Below are positions 44,050 through 55,444 of a stretch of DNA of 64,000 nucleotides, piece by piece. This DNA is from Pseudomonas wadenswilerensis. GTDB taxonomy: Bacteria > Pseudomonadota > Gammaproteobacteria > Pseudomonadales > Pseudomonadaceae. Below the pieces are notes generated by a model, which did no database searches, was not told where the DNA came from, and saw only the letters and a list, made by a program, of their open reading frames with translations. How positions within the stretch are numbered: position 1 is the stretch's first letter; every line of letters starts with the position of its first letter. Location of the stretch: contig NZ_UIDD01000008.1 of assembly GCF_900497695.1 (NCBI RefSeq), forward strand, positions 62,001 through 126,000. Reading direction: 5' to 3'. A program made the translations under genes and the position numbers.

Positions 44050-45537
44050 CTACACGGTGGGTTTGAGGTTGGCCGCGCGGGCCGCCTTGAGGCTGCCAAG
44101 GGCGTAATAGATCAGCCCGCCCAAGGCGGAGCCGGTAAACCAGCCAAAGTCGTAGAACCAGCTGAAGGCGGTGCTGTGCAGCGACAGCAGGGTCAGCACT
44201 ACCGGCACGCCAAAGGCGATGAAACCGGCAGCGCTCCAGGCCGGATAGACGTCGTCGCGGTACAGGCCGGCGAGGTCCAGGGTCTGTTTGCGGGTGATGA
44301 AGTAGTCCACCACCATGATCCCGGCAATCGGCCCGAGCAGGCTGGAATAGCCCAGCAGCCAGTTGGAATAGAGGCTTTCCAGGCTCACCTCGCTGACGAT
44401 CCAGCCGAGCTTTTTCAGCAGTTCATGGCCCATCAGCAACAGCCCCACCAACCCCGTGAGCAGCACTGCGGTGGTACGCCCGATCCATTTCGGCGCCAGG
44501 TTCTGGAAATCGTTGGTTGGCGAGACGATGTTCGCCGCGGTGTTGGTCGACAGTGTGGCGATGATGATCAGGGCCATGGCCAGCGCCACCCACATCGGGC
44601 TCTGGATATGCCCGATGAGGCTGACCGGGTCGGACACGGTTTCACCCACCAGCGAGGCAGAAGCTGCGGTCAGCACCACGCCGAGGGCGGCGAACAGGAA
44701 CATGGTCAGCGGCAGGCCAAAGATCTGCCCGAGGATCTGGTCTTTCTGGCTTTTCGCGTAGCGGCTGAAGTCAGGGATGTTCAGCGACAAGGTGGCCCAG
44801 AAACCGACCATGGCGGTCAGCCCGGCAAAAAAGTAGCCGTACACGCTGGCGCCTTCCGGGCGCTTGGGCGGCTGGGCCATCAGCTCGCTGATCGAGACAT
44901 TGGGCAAGGCCCACACCAGCAGCCCGGCGCCCACCAGCACCAGCAACGGCGCCGACAGGGTCTCCAGCCATTTGATCGACTCGGCGCCGCGCAGCACCAC
45001 CCACAGGTTAAGGCACCAGAACAGCATGAAGCCGATCACCTCGCCGGTGCCGCCCAGCGCCTTCCAGTCCGCCGACAGCGAACCAAGAAACAGGTGGATG
45101 GCCAGGCCGCCGAACATCGTCTGGATACCGAACCAGCCACAAGCCACCAGGGCGCGAATCAGGCACGGCACGTTGGAACCGAGGATGCCGAAGGACGAGC
45201 GCAGCAGCACCGGAAAGGGAATGCCGTACTTGGTGCCGGGAAAGGCATTCAAGGTCAGCGGAATCAATACCACGGTGTTGGCCAGCAGGATCGCCAGCAG
45301 TGCCTCGCCCACGGTCAGCCCGAAATAGGCGGTGAGCACGCCGCCGAGGGTATAGGTCGGCACGCAGATCGACATGCCGACCCACAGCGCGGTGATGTGC
45401 CATTTGTTCCAGGTGCGCTCGTGCACCTTGGTCGGGGCGATGTCGTGGTTGTACCGGGGGCTGTCGAGGACGTCGCTGCCGGCGTCGAGTTCATACAAGC
45501 CGTCGCGTTCGCTCACCTGCGATCTGGTCTGCTGCAT
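44050..45537 (-). CDS. NCS1-family nucleobase/hydantoin permease
   Basis: 495 residues from the ATG at 45537 with GGAG upstream; a longer reading to 45597 has no ribosome site. About twelve helices; NCS1 marks are NHDIAPTKVHERTWNKWHI, ITALWVGMSICVPTYTLGG, GIPFPVLLRSSFG and SLNIPDFSRYAKS. With the enzymes around it, uracil, thymine or a dihydropyrimidine/hydantoin is the likely cargo. Divergent from the dihydropyrimidinase gene across 331 bases. Confidence 0.88.
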   Translation of the reverse strand: MQQTRSQVSERDGLYELDAGSDVLDSPRYNHDIAPTKVHERTWNKWHITALWVGMSICVPTYTLGGVLTAYFGLTVGEALLAILLANTVVLIPLTLNAFPGTKYGIPFPVLLRSSFGILGSNVPCLIRALVACGWFGIQTMFGGLAIHLFLGSLSADWKALGGTGEVIGFMLFWCLNLWVVLRGAESIKWLETLSAPLLVLVGAGLLVWALPNVSISELMAQPPKRPEGASVYGYFFAGLTAMVGFWATLSLNIPDFSRYAKSQKDQILGQIFGLPLTMFLFAALGVVLTAASASLVGETVSDPVSLIGHIQSPMWVALAMALIIIATLSTNTAANIVSPTNDFQNLAPKWIGRTTAVLLTGLVGLLLMGHELLKKLGWIVSEVSLESLYSNWLLGYSSLLGPIAGIMVVDYFITRKQTLDLAGLYRDDVYPAWSAAGFIAFGVPVVLTLLSLHSTAFSWFYDFGWFTGSALGGLIYYALGSLKAARAANLKPTV

Positions 45538-47314
<1,777 letters not shown>

Positions 47315-47318
47315 AGAG

Positions 47319-47384
47319 CATCGCGGGGCAAGCCCGCTCCCACAGACACCGCCGAACCTGTGGGAGCTGGCTTGCCAGCGATGG
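47319..47384. repeat. hybrid REP pair inside the hydA-preT-preA operon
   Basis: A left unit of the GCGGGGCAAGCCCGC variant and a right unit of the GCTGGCTTGCCAGC type face each other between hydA and preT. Confidence 0.92.
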
Positions 47385-47428
47385 AAGGCAAAGCCTTCCC
47401 CAAAAAAATAAAAAAAGAGGAACCCACC

Positions 47429-48796
47429 GTGATCGATTCCCTCAACCACCTCCCCCGACCGAACCAGAACCACGCCAGCCTCGCCGAGCACTTCAGCGAC
47501 CTGGCGCCTCCCCTCACCGACCGCCAGGCCGTACTCGAAGCCTCACGCTGCCTGTATTGCTACGACGCCCCCTGCGTCAATGCCTGCCCCAGCGAAATCG
47601 ACATCCCCTCGTTCATCCGCAACATTCATCAGGAGAACGTCCAGGGCGCGGCGCAGAAGATTCTCTCGGCCAATATCCTCGGCGGCAGTTGCGCGCGGGT
47701 GTGCCCCACCGAGATCCTCTGCCAGCAGGCCTGCGTGCGCAACAATCACCAGGAGTGCGCGCCAGTGCTGATCGGCCTGTTGCAGCGCTACGCGGTGGAC
47801 CACGCCGAGTTCCAGCAACACCCGTTCCAGCGCGCCGCCAGCACCGGCAAGCGCATTGCCGTGGTCGGTGCCGGCCCGGCGGGGCTGTCCTGCGCCCACC
47901 GCCTGGCCTGGCACGGCCATGACGTGGTGATTTTCGAAGCCCGGGAAAAAGCCGGCGGCCTCAATGAGTACGGCATCGCCAAATACAAGCTGGTCGACGA
48001 TTTCGCCCAGCGCGAGGTGGATTTCGTCCTGCAGATCGGCGGCATCGAGATCCGTCACGGCCAGGTGCTGGGCGACAACCTCAGCCTGGCCGAGCTGCAA
48101 CAGCAGTTCGATGCGGTGTTCCTTGGCCTGGGCCTGAACACCGTGCGCCAATTGGGCCTGGCCAGTGAAGGCGCGCCAGGCATGCTCGCCGCCACCGAGT
48201 ACATCCGCGAACTGCGCCAGGCCGATGACCTCACCACCCTGCCCGTCGCCGACCGCTGCATCGTCCTGGGTGCCGGCAACACCGCCATCGATATGGCCGT
48301 GCAAATGGCCCGTCTCGGTGCCCGTGACGTCAACCTGGTGTATCGCCGTGGCGTCGAGGACATGGGCGCCACCGAGCACGAGCAACACATCGCCAAGGAG
48401 AACCAGGTGCGCCTGCTGACCTGGGCCCAGCCTGAGGAAGTATTGCTGGATGACCAGGGCCGGGTGTGCGGCATGCGTTTTGCCCGCACGCACATGTGTG
48501 ACGGTCGCCTGCAGCCAACCGGGGAAACCTTCGAACTGGCCGCCGATGCGATCTTCAAAGCCATCGGCCAGGCCTTCGATGACAGCGCGTTGAGTGACAG
48601 CAGCGGCCAACAGCTTGCCCGCGATGGCGAACGCATTCGTGTGGATGAGCAGCTGCGTACCAGCCTGCCCGGCGTGTATGCCGGCGGCGACTGCACCCAG
48701 CTCGGCCAGGACCTCACCGTCCAGGCCGTGCAGCACGGCAAGCTGGCCGCCGAGGCCATGCATGCGCACCTGATGCTCAATGTGGAGGCTGCATAA
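47429..48796 (+). CDS. preT: NAD-dependent dihydropyrimidine dehydrogenase, PreT subunit
   Basis: 455 residues from a GTG with GAGGA seven bases ahead. The N-terminal Cys-rich Fe-S domain (CLYCYDAPCVNACP; CARVCPTEILCQQAC) is followed by an FAD motif (VVGAGPAGLSCAHR) and an NAD motif (VLGAGNTAIDMAVQ), as in the glutamate synthase small-chain family. It passes electrons from NADH to PreA for uracil/thymine reduction. Its stop is immediately followed by the preA ATG. Confidence 0.95.
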   Translation: MIDSLNHLPRPNQNHASLAEHFSDLAPPLTDRQAVLEASRCLYCYDAPCVNACPSEIDIPSFIRNIHQENVQGAAQKILSANILGGSCARVCPTEILCQQACVRNNHQECAPVLIGLLQRYAVDHAEFQQHPFQRAASTGKRIAVVGAGPAGLSCAHRLAWHGHDVVIFEAREKAGGLNEYGIAKYKLVDDFAQREVDFVLQIGGIEIRHGQVLGDNLSLAELQQQFDAVFLGLGLNTVRQLGLASEGAPGMLAATEYIRELRQADDLTTLPVADRCIVLGAGNTAIDMAVQMARLGARDVNLVYRRGVEDMGATEHEQHIAKENQVRLLTWAQPEEVLLDDQGRVCGMRFARTHMCDGRLQPTGETFELAADAIFKAIGQAFDDSALSDSSGQQLARDGERIRVDEQLRTSLPGVYAGGDCTQLGQDLTVQAVQHGKLAAEAMHAHLMLNVEAA

Positions 48797-50071
48797 ATGG
48801 CTGACCTGTCGATCGAATTCGCCGGTATCAAGGCGCCCAACCCGTTCTGGCTGGCCTCCGCGCCGCCTACCGACAAGGCCTATAACGTGGTCCGCGCCTA
48901 TCAGGCCGGCTGGGGTGGCGTGGTCTGGAAAACCCTCGGCGAAGACCCGGCCGCGGTCAACGTCTCGTCGCGCTACTCGGCGCACTACGGGGTCAACCGC
49001 GAGGTCATGGGCATCAACAACATCGAGCTGATCACCGACCGCTCGCTGGAAATCAACCTGCGCGAAATCACCCAGGTGAAGAAGGACTGGCCCGACCGCG
49101 CACTGATCGTGTCGCTGATGGTGCCCTGCGTCGAGGAATCCTGGAAAGCCATCCTGCCGCTGGTCGAAGCCACCGGCGCCGACGGCATCGAACTGAACTT
49201 CGGTTGCCCCCATGGCATGCCCGAGCGCGGCATGGGCGCAGCGGTCGGCCAGGTGCCGGAGTACGTCGAGCAGGTCACCCGCTGGTGCAAGACGTACTGC
49301 TCGCTGCCGGTGATCGTCAAGCTGACGCCGAACATCACCGATATCCGCCAGTCGGCCCGCGCCGCCCATCGCGGCGGCGCCGACGCGGTGTCGCTGATCA
49401 ACACCATCAACTCAATCACCAGCGTCGACCTGGAGCGCATGGTCGCCAATCCCATCGTCGGCGACATGAGCACCCACGGCGGCTACTGCGGCTCGGCGGT
49501 CAAACCGATCGCCCTGAACATGGTCGCCGAAATCGCCCGCGACCCGGCTACCCACGGCCTGCCGATCTGCGGCATCGGTGGCATCGGCAGCTGGCGTGAC
49601 GCCGCCGAATTCGTCGCCCTGGGCTGCGGCGCGGTGCAGGTGTGCACGGCGGCGATGCTGCATGGATTTCGCATCGTCGACGAGATGAAAGACGGCCTCT
49701 CGCGCTGGATGGACAGCCAGGGCTACCGCAGCCTCCAGGAGTTCCAGGGCCGCGCGGTGGGCCACACCACCGACTGGAAGTACCTGGACATCAACTACCA
49801 GGTGGTAGCCAAGATCGACCAGGCGGCCTGCATCAGTTGCGGCCGCTGCCACATCGCCTGCGAAGACACCTCGCACCAGGCCATCGCCAACCTCAAGCAG
49901 GCCGACGGCAGCCACCGTTATGAGGTGATCGACGCCGAATGCGTGGGCTGCAACCTGTGCCAGATCACCTGCCCGGTGCAGGACTGCATCGAGATGGTCC
50001 CGCAGGACACCGGCAAACCGTTCCTCGACTGGCTGCATGACCCGCGCAACCCCTATCGCGAAGCGTCCTGA
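48797..50071 (+). CDS. preA: NAD-dependent dihydropyrimidine dehydrogenase, PreA subunit
   Basis: 424 residues. A dihydroorotate-dehydrogenase-like FMN barrel (FAGIKAPNPFWLASAPPTD; ELNFGCPHGMPERGMG; GIGGIGSWRDAAEF) is followed by two C-terminal 4Fe-4S clusters (CISCGRCHIAC and CVGCNLCQITCP). It reduces uracil and thymine to the 5,6-dihydro forms, the first step of the pathway. Directly abuts preT; a strong hairpin follows. Confidence 0.96.
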   Translation: MADLSIEFAGIKAPNPFWLASAPPTDKAYNVVRAYQAGWGGVVWKTLGEDPAAVNVSSRYSAHYGVNREVMGINNIELITDRSLEINLREITQVKKDWPDRALIVSLMVPCVEESWKAILPLVEATGADGIELNFGCPHGMPERGMGAAVGQVPEYVEQVTRWCKTYCSLPVIVKLTPNITDIRQSARAAHRGGADAVSLINTINSITSVDLERMVANPIVGDMSTHGGYCGSAVKPIALNMVAEIARDPATHGLPICGIGGIGSWRDAAEFVALGCGAVQVCTAAMLHGFRIVDEMKDGLSRWMDSQGYRSLQEFQGRAVGHTTDWKYLDINYQVVAKIDQAACISCGRCHIACEDTSHQAIANLKQADGSHRYEVIDAECVGCNLCQITCPVQDCIEMVPQDTGKPFLDWLHDPRNPYREAS

Positions 50072-50088
50072 GGCATAAGGTAAAAACA

Positions 50089-50117
50089 GCGAGGGAGGAT
50101 CATTGATCCTCCCTCGC
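50089..50117 (-). terminator. rho-independent terminator
   Basis: A perfect 13-bp stem (GCGAGGGAGGATC / GATCCTCCCTCGC) with a 3-base loop. The T-run lies on the minus-strand side (five A at 50082-50086 of the plus strand), so it ends the LysE transcript; the hairpin may also stop preA transcription. Confidence 0.88.
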
Positions 50118-50127
50118 GTGCATTCGC

Positions 50128-50757
50128 TCAGCGCAGGTCACTGCGCCGGTACAGGCTCAAGCCCACCGCCAGCGCCGCCAGCATGCCGGCGCAACTGCGG
50201 TTGATCCACTGCATGGTGCGCGCCGAAAAGCGCCGCATGGCGTGCCGCCCGCCATAGGCGTAGACGGCCATCATCAGCCCGTCGATCGCCGCGCTGGTGA
50301 TCGCCAGCACCAGGTACTGCTCGGCCACCGGTTGCTCGGGGCGAATGAACTGCGGCAGGAACGCCGAGAAGAACAGCAAGCCCTTGGGGTTGGACAAGCC
50401 GACGAACAAGGCCCGCAAGAAGGCCGAACGCCCCGTGGCGCCAGCGCTCACCGTGCTACGTTGCAAGGCCCCGCTCGGCGCCCGCCAGAGCACCCAGGCC
50501 AGGTACAGCAGGTACACCGCGCCCACCCACTTGACCACACTGAACAGCTGCTCCGAAGCCTGCAGCAACGCCCCCAGGCCGCAGCCCACCGCCGCAATCA
50601 ACAGCAGGTCGGAGAGCATCGCCCCGGCCATGCCGAAACCGGCCACGCGCATGCCGTGGGAAGCGCCATTGTTCAGGGCCAGGAGCATCGCCGGGCCGGG
50701 GGTGATCATCACCGCGCTGGCGGCGATAACGTAGAGCAGCAGGGTCGAGGCTTGCAT
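50128..50757 (-). CDS. LysE/RhtB-family amino-acid exporter
   Basis: 209 residues, about six helices. The family start YVIAASAVMITPGPAMLLALNNG and GLSNPKGLLFFSAFLPQFI are present. Members export amino acids such as homoserine, threonine or lysine. It stands alone and is followed by a strong terminator; substrate unknown. Confidence 0.9.
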   Translation of the reverse strand: MQASTLLLYVIAASAVMITPGPAMLLALNNGASHGMRVAGFGMAGAMLSDLLLIAAVGCGLGALLQASEQLFSVVKWVGAVYLLYLAWVLWRAPSGALQRSTVSAGATGRSAFLRALFVGLSNPKGLLFFSAFLPQFIRPEQPVAEQYLVLAITSAAIDGLMMAVYAYGGRHAMRRFSARTMQWINRSCAGMLAALAVGLSLYRRSDLR

Positions 50758-50881
50758 GGCGGGCTCCGCGGGCAGAAAGGCCCAAGCATGCCTCGGCCAG
50801 GCTGATCATGGCAATCGTGCCATCCCGCGAATGCCTATATCATGGTGGCTAGAGGAACATATCCACGAGGAAGGAATCGTC

Positions 50882-51265
50882 ATGCTGTACCGCCTGGGCG
50901 CCGATGGTCTGGTGCTGTTTCACCTGTTGTTCATCCTGTTCGTGCTGTTTGGCGGTTTGCTGGTACTCAAATGGCGCGGTGCGATGTGGTGGCACTTACC
51001 GGCGGTGTGCTGGGGGACCGCCGTGGAGTTCTTTCACCTCACCTGCCCGCTCACCGAATGGGAAAACCGCCTGCGCCAGGCCTCGGGCCTGGCCGGTTAC
51101 GAAGGCGGTTTCATCGAGCATTACATCTGGCCGATCATCTACCCGGCCGGGCTGACGCCGGGTATCCAGCTGGTACTCGGCTCGGTGGTGGTGCTGGTCA
51201 ACGGCCTGGTCTACCTGCGCGTCCTGCGCCAATGGCAAGCGCGGCGCCAGCAGCGCATTGCCTAG
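50882..51265 (+). CDS. DUF2784 membrane protein
   Basis: 127 residues with four predicted helices. The blocks LVLFHLLFILFVLFGGLL, HLTCPLTEWENRLR and FIEHYIWPIIYPAG are characteristic of this family of unknown function. AAGGA precedes the ATG. Its end overlaps that of the convergent tam gene by four bases. Confidence 0.85.
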   Translation: MLYRLGADGLVLFHLLFILFVLFGGLLVLKWRGAMWWHLPAVCWGTAVEFFHLTCPLTEWENRLRQASGLAGYEGGFIEHYIWPIIYPAGLTPGIQLVLGSVVVLVNGLVYLRVLRQWQARRQQRIA

Positions 51266-52026
51266 CGTGTGGCGACGATAAACAGGCGCGGAAACGGCAA
51301 CAACACCGTGCCATCAGCCGCAGGCGGATAAGCCTGCTCCATGGCCTGCAGGTAGTACTGTAGAAAGTCTGCCTGCTCCTGCGCATCCAGCGCCGCCAGA
51401 TACGGCCGCAGCGCCGACCCCTTGAACCACTCCACCACCGCCGGCGCACCGCCCGCCAGCGGGTGGTAGTAAGTGGTGCGCCACACGTCCACGCGCTGGC
51501 AATGGGGGCTGAGCACATCGTAGTAGTAGGCGGCGGTGTGCCGTGGCGGCAGTTGCAGGTCACCGACCTTGCCGGCCCAGCTACCCAGCCTGGCGATCTC
51601 GCGAATCTGCCGGTGGGCCGGCTCATCGAGGTTGTCCGGGGTCTGGATGGCCAGGCTGCCACCGGCCACCAGCTGGCGCACCAGGTGCGGGTACAGCTGG
51701 GCATGGTCGGGCAACCACTGCAGGGAGGCGTTGGCGAGGATCACATCGACGCCCTGTTCGGCGCTCCAGCTGCCGATATCACCCACTTCGAACGCCAGCT
51801 GCGGCAAGCGCTGGCGGGCGGCGGCGATCATGTCTGCAGAGCTGTCCAGGCCGGTGACCTGCGCCTCGGGGTAACGGCTGGCAAGCACTTGCGTGGAGTT
51901 GCCCGGACCGCAGCCAAGGTCGACAGCGCTGGCCACCGTCTGGTTGGGCAGCGCCGCCACCAGGTCGCGCACCGGGCGCGTGCGTTCGTTCTCGAAGGTG
52001 CTGTACTGCGCGGCTGACCAGGTCAT
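51262..52026 (-). CDS. tam: trans-aconitate 2-methyltransferase
   Basis: 254 residues, SAM-dependent methyltransferase. Start MTWSAAQYSTFENERTRP and SAM motif DLGCGPGNST (37-46), with VDVILANASLQWLPDH as motif II. The C-terminal FPRLFIVATR is typical of Tam. It methylates trans-aconitate, relieving inhibition of the citric acid cycle. Single gene; its 3' end overlaps DUF2784. Confidence 0.93.
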   Translation of the reverse strand: MTWSAAQYSTFENERTRPVRDLVAALPNQTVASAVDLGCGPGNSTQVLASRYPEAQVTGLDSSADMIAAARQRLPQLAFEVGDIGSWSAEQGVDVILANASLQWLPDHAQLYPHLVRQLVAGGSLAIQTPDNLDEPAHRQIREIARLGSWAGKVGDLQLPPRHTAAYYYDVLSPHCQRVDVWRTTYYHPLAGGAPAVVEWFKGSALRPYLAALDAQEQADFLQYYLQAMEQAYPPAADGTVLLPFPRLFIVATR

Positions 52027-52090
52027 CGCAGGTTTCCTTTAGTGGCCTTGGGAATTCGAGCGTGGCCCTAGCATGCCGGTTACCCGCCGA

Positions 52091-53551
52091 TTAGGAAACC
52101 TCACGCAGCAGCGCCGCCAGCTTGCGCCCGGCAAAACGCAGCTGCGCCGCTGTCAGGGCGGTGAAGCCGATCATCACCGCAGGCGGCAGTTGCACCTGCT
52201 GGCAGAAGTTGCCGATCGGCTGTAGCTGCAAGCCTTGACTGCCCGCGCGCTGGCAAAAGTCCTGCTCATCCGTCCCCTCTGGCAACCACAGGACAAAGTG
52301 CAAACCGGCTTGCTGCCCGGTCACTGCAAAGCAGCCCGGAGCCTGCTCGGCCAGGCACTCAAGCAGCAAATCACGGCGCTGCTGATAGGCCTGGCGCGCC
52401 TGCCTCAGGTAGCGCACGAAGCTGCCATTGGCCATGTACTCGGCCAGGCCCAGTTGCTCGGTGACCCCGACTGCGCCACCGGTGCCCTGCAGGGTGGCCA
52501 GCAACGGCTCGCGCAGGCTGGCCGGCACCAGCATGAAGCCCACGCGCAGGCCGGCGAACAGGGTCTTGTTGAAGCTGCCGCAGTAGATCACCCGGTCGCT
52601 TTGATCCAGGGCCTTGAGCGCCGGCAGCGGCGCATTGTTGTAGTTGAACTCGCTGTCGTAGTCGTCTTCGACGATCCAGGCATCGGCACGATTGGCCCAG
52701 TCCAGCAACATCAGCCGTCGCGACACCGACAGGGTCACGCCCAGCGGTGACTGGTGCGCGGGGGTCACGCAGGCCAGGCGGGCATCAAGGTGGCGCTCGA
52801 GCAGCTGGTCATCGATACCCTCGGCCGTCACCGGCACCGCGACCACCTGCGCCCCGGCCCGCTCGAACAACGACCTGGCGGTGCGGTAGCCGGGGTCTTC
52901 GACGCAGGCCTTGTCGCCTGGGCAGATCACGCTGCGCGCCACGAGGTCGATGCACTGGCGAATGCCGCTGGTGACGATCAGGTCCTGGGCATTGCAGCGT
53001 ATGCCGCGATAGCTGCGCAGGTAGTTGGCAATCCGTTCGCGCAGGGCCGGCAGGCCGGCCGGGTCTGGCGAACTGAGCAAGGCGGTCGGTGCGCTGGCCA
53101 GGGCCTTGCCCAGGGCCTGGGACCAGGCCTTGACCGGGAACAGTGCCGGGTCGGCCAGGCGCGCGACAAACGGCACCCCCACCTGCACACCGGTAAGGCT
53201 CGAGGCTGCCGGCTCGCTGAGCGGCTGCTGCGCCAGTGCCAGTGCCAGTGGCGGGCCGCTGCCGGCAGCGATGAACAGGTCAGGAACGACCGCGCAGACC
53301 CGCGTACCGGAGCCGGCCACCCGGCTGACATAGCCTTCATCGCGCAAGCGCTCGAACACCAGCTCCAGGGTGCCGCGCGACAACTGCCAGCGCTCGGCCA
53401 GGGTTCGTGTCGAGGGCAGGCGGGTGCCGGCTGGCAGGCGCTTGTCGAGTATCGCATCGCGCAAGGCGGCATAAGCGCCTTGCTGTTTGCCCTGGGCCAA
53501 TGCCGGTGGCAGCGGTAGATCGAGGGCGATGGCGGCTTTGCCTGTGCGCAT
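52091..53551 (-). CDS. MocR-type regulator (GntR helix-turn-helix plus aminotransferase fold)
   Basis: 486 residues. N-terminal winged helix (LRDAILDKRLPAGTRLPSTR; LSRGTLELVFERLRDEGY) joined to a class I aminotransferase domain with the PLP region EDDYDSEFNYNN and catalytic Lys in YCGSFNKTLFAGLRVGF. It binds PLP and acts as a regulator. Divergent from a Bcr-type MFS gene, which it probably controls through the repeat at 53553-53598. Confidence 0.9.
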   Translation of the reverse strand: MRTGKAAIALDLPLPPALAQGKQQGAYAALRDAILDKRLPAGTRLPSTRTLAERWQLSRGTLELVFERLRDEGYVSRVAGSGTRVCAVVPDLFIAAGSGPPLALALAQQPLSEPAASSLTGVQVGVPFVARLADPALFPVKAWSQALGKALASAPTALLSSPDPAGLPALRERIANYLRSYRGIRCNAQDLIVTSGIRQCIDLVARSVICPGDKACVEDPGYRTARSLFERAGAQVVAVPVTAEGIDDQLLERHLDARLACVTPAHQSPLGVTLSVSRRLMLLDWANRADAWIVEDDYDSEFNYNNAPLPALKALDQSDRVIYCGSFNKTLFAGLRVGFMLVPASLREPLLATLQGTGGAVGVTEQLGLAEYMANGSFVRYLRQARQAYQQRRDLLLECLAEQAPGCFAVTGQQAGLHFVLWLPEGTDEQDFCQRAGSQGLQLQPIGNFCQQVQLPPAVMIGFTALTAAQLRFAGRKLAALLREVS

Positions 53552-53552
53552 A

Positions 53553-53598
53553 GTGGTCCAATCAAATTTGCTCTTAATGGCGCTGCCGATTAAACCAC
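53553..53598. promoter_or_regulatory. distant inverted repeat, candidate MocR site
   Basis: GTGGTCCAATC (53553-53563) and GATTAAACCAC (53588-53598) are arms matching at 9 of 11 positions, 24 bases apart, directly upstream of mocR and between divergent genes. Confidence 0.45.
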
Positions 53599-53641
53599 AT
53601 TGGCCGTTAAGGTCTGCGCACCAACAACAAGGAAATGCTCC

Positions 53642-54853
53642 ATGCGCACCACCCCCTCGCCCGGCCCACGAACCTGGCTGCTATTACTGCTGATGATTGT
53701 CTGCCTGCCGCGGGTGGCCCTGGATATCTACCTGCCCGCCCTGCCCGACATCGCCATGGCCCTGCACGCCAGCGACGCCCAGTTGCAATTGACGCTGACC
53801 CTGTACATGGTCGGCTACGCCCTGAGCATGCTGATCAGCGGCCCGCTGTGCGACCGTTTTGGCCGCCGCCCGTTGTTGCTGCTCGGCGGCACTATTTACC
53901 TGGTGGCGAGCCTGGCCTGCAGCCTGGCCAGCAGTGTCGAGGTGATGATTGCCGCACGCCTGTTGCAGGCCCTGGGCGGTTGTTGCGGGGCAGTCATCGG
54001 CCGGGTGATGGTGCGTGACCACTTCGACCGCCAGCAACAGGGCCACCTGCTCGGTTACCTGTCCATGGGCATGGCGCTGTCGCCGATGATCGCGCCACTG
54101 CTCGGCAGCCTGATCGAAACCACCCTGGGCTGGCGCTGGATTTTCCTGCTGCTGAGCCTCAGCGCCGCCCTGAGCCTGCTGCTGATCGCCCTGCGCCTGC
54201 CGGAAACCCGCCCGCTGCACGCTAACGGGCAGCGCCACGAGCCGGTGCTGAAGGTTTACCTGCGGCTGCTCGGCGACGGCTACTTCATGCGTTATTCACT
54301 GGCGATTGCCTGCGTGTATTGCACCTACTTCCCGTTCATCGCCGAGTCCTCGACCCTGCTGCAACGCCGCCTGGGCCTGAGTTCGCTGCAGTACGCCGCA
54401 GTCTTCGCCGTCACCGTCGGCGGCTACCTGGCCGGCTCGCAGCTGTTTCGCCGGCGCAGTGGGCGCCACAGCGCCGATGCCTTGCTCGGCCAGGCCATGT
54501 TCCTCAACCTGGGGGGCGCGCTGCTGCTGATGCTCGCCACCCGCCTGTGGCCCGAGGCATTGCTGGCGATCGTCCTGCCGATGCTGCTGATCATGCTTTC
54601 GGTGGGCCTGGCCATTCCGGCCTGCCAATGGGCGGTGCTGCAACCCTATGCGGCTATCGCCGGCAGCGCCTCGGGGTTGTTCTTCTTCATCCAGATGGCC
54701 TTCACCGCCCTGTGCAGCCTGGTCATCGGCCAGTTGTCCGATGGCAGTGCCGGCCCCTTGGCGGGCATGACCGCGCTGGCCAGCCTGGCCTTTGCCCTGG
54801 TGCTCAAGCTGTTACGCAGCGAAGCGATTACCCTCAAGGCCAGTTCCGGCTAA
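53642..54853 (+). CDS. multidrug efflux MFS transporter, Bcr/CflA type
   Basis: 403 residues from the ATG at 53642 with AAGGA eight bases upstream. Twelve helices; LPRVALDIYLPALPDIAMAL in helix 1 and GPLCDRFGRRPLLLLGG in loop 2-3 mark the family. Probably exports a drug-like compound. Divergent from MocR, suggesting a PLP-dependent or amine-like inducer. The gene for a GNAT enzyme follows after 34 bases. Confidence 0.87.
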   Translation: MRTTPSPGPRTWLLLLLMIVCLPRVALDIYLPALPDIAMALHASDAQLQLTLTLYMVGYALSMLISGPLCDRFGRRPLLLLGGTIYLVASLACSLASSVEVMIAARLLQALGGCCGAVIGRVMVRDHFDRQQQGHLLGYLSMGMALSPMIAPLLGSLIETTLGWRWIFLLLSLSAALSLLLIALRLPETRPLHANGQRHEPVLKVYLRLLGDGYFMRYSLAIACVYCTYFPFIAESSTLLQRRLGLSSLQYAAVFAVTVGGYLAGSQLFRRRSGRHSADALLGQAMFLNLGGALLLMLATRLWPEALLAIVLPMLLIMLSVGLAIPACQWAVLQPYAAIAGSASGLFFFIQMAFTALCSLVIGQLSDGSAGPLAGMTALASLAFALVLKLLRSEAITLKASSG

Positions 54854-54887
54854 CATGGGCGATTACCTCACTTGCCGGAAGCCTGCC

Positions 54888-55367
54888 ATGAGCCTGACCA
54901 TCCGCCCTGCCCGGCGCGACGACGCCGCCCAGATCCTTGCCTTCATTACCGAACTGGCTGACTACGAACGCGCCGTCCACGAGGTGATCGCTTCCCAGGC
55001 CGACATCGAGCGCACCCTGTTCGATGACGGCGCCAAAGCCCTCAGCCTGATCTGCGAGCGCGACGGCCAGGCCATCGGTTATGCGGTGTACTTCTACAGC
55101 TACTCGACCTGGCTGGGGCGCAACGGCATCTACCTCGAAGACCTGTACATCACCCCCGAGCAACGCGGTGGCGGCGCCGGTAAACAGCTGTTGCGCCATA
55201 TCGCCATCGAAGCCTGCGAGAACGGCTGCGGACGCCTGGAATGGAGCGTGCTGGACTGGAACGAGCCGGCCATCCAGTTCTACAAGTCCCTGGGTGCCCT
55301 GCCCCAGGATGAATGGGTCCGCTACCGCCTCGAAGGCGCCGGTCTTGAGGCCTTCGCCCGCGGTTGA
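54888..55367 (+). CDS. GNAT-family N-acetyltransferase (diamine acetyltransferase-like)
   Basis: 159 residues. Start MSLTIRPARRDDAAQIL; acetyl-CoA motif A is YLEDLYITPEQRGGGAGKQLL; motif B region is RLEWSVLDWNEPAIQFYKSLG. This layout resembles spermidine/diamine acetyltransferases. It may be co-transcribed with the upstream efflux gene. Substrate not proven. Confidence 0.88.
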   Translation: MSLTIRPARRDDAAQILAFITELADYERAVHEVIASQADIERTLFDDGAKALSLICERDGQAIGYAVYFYSYSTWLGRNGIYLEDLYITPEQRGGGAGKQLLRHIAIEACENGCGRLEWSVLDWNEPAIQFYKSLGALPQDEWVRYRLEGAGLEAFARG

Positions 55368-55444
55368 GTGGCTGGGCAAGGGCGGCGCAATCGGCTAAGG
55401 TGCGCGCCTTGCCCTGCTCTCGCCTTGCCAAGGAATGCACTGAA

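Noticed and set aside
55364..55444. N-terminal extension of the WG-repeat protein to 55364
   Set aside because: It would bury the lipoprotein signal behind 27 residues; the TTG at 55445 has a ribosome site and begins a proper signal peptide.
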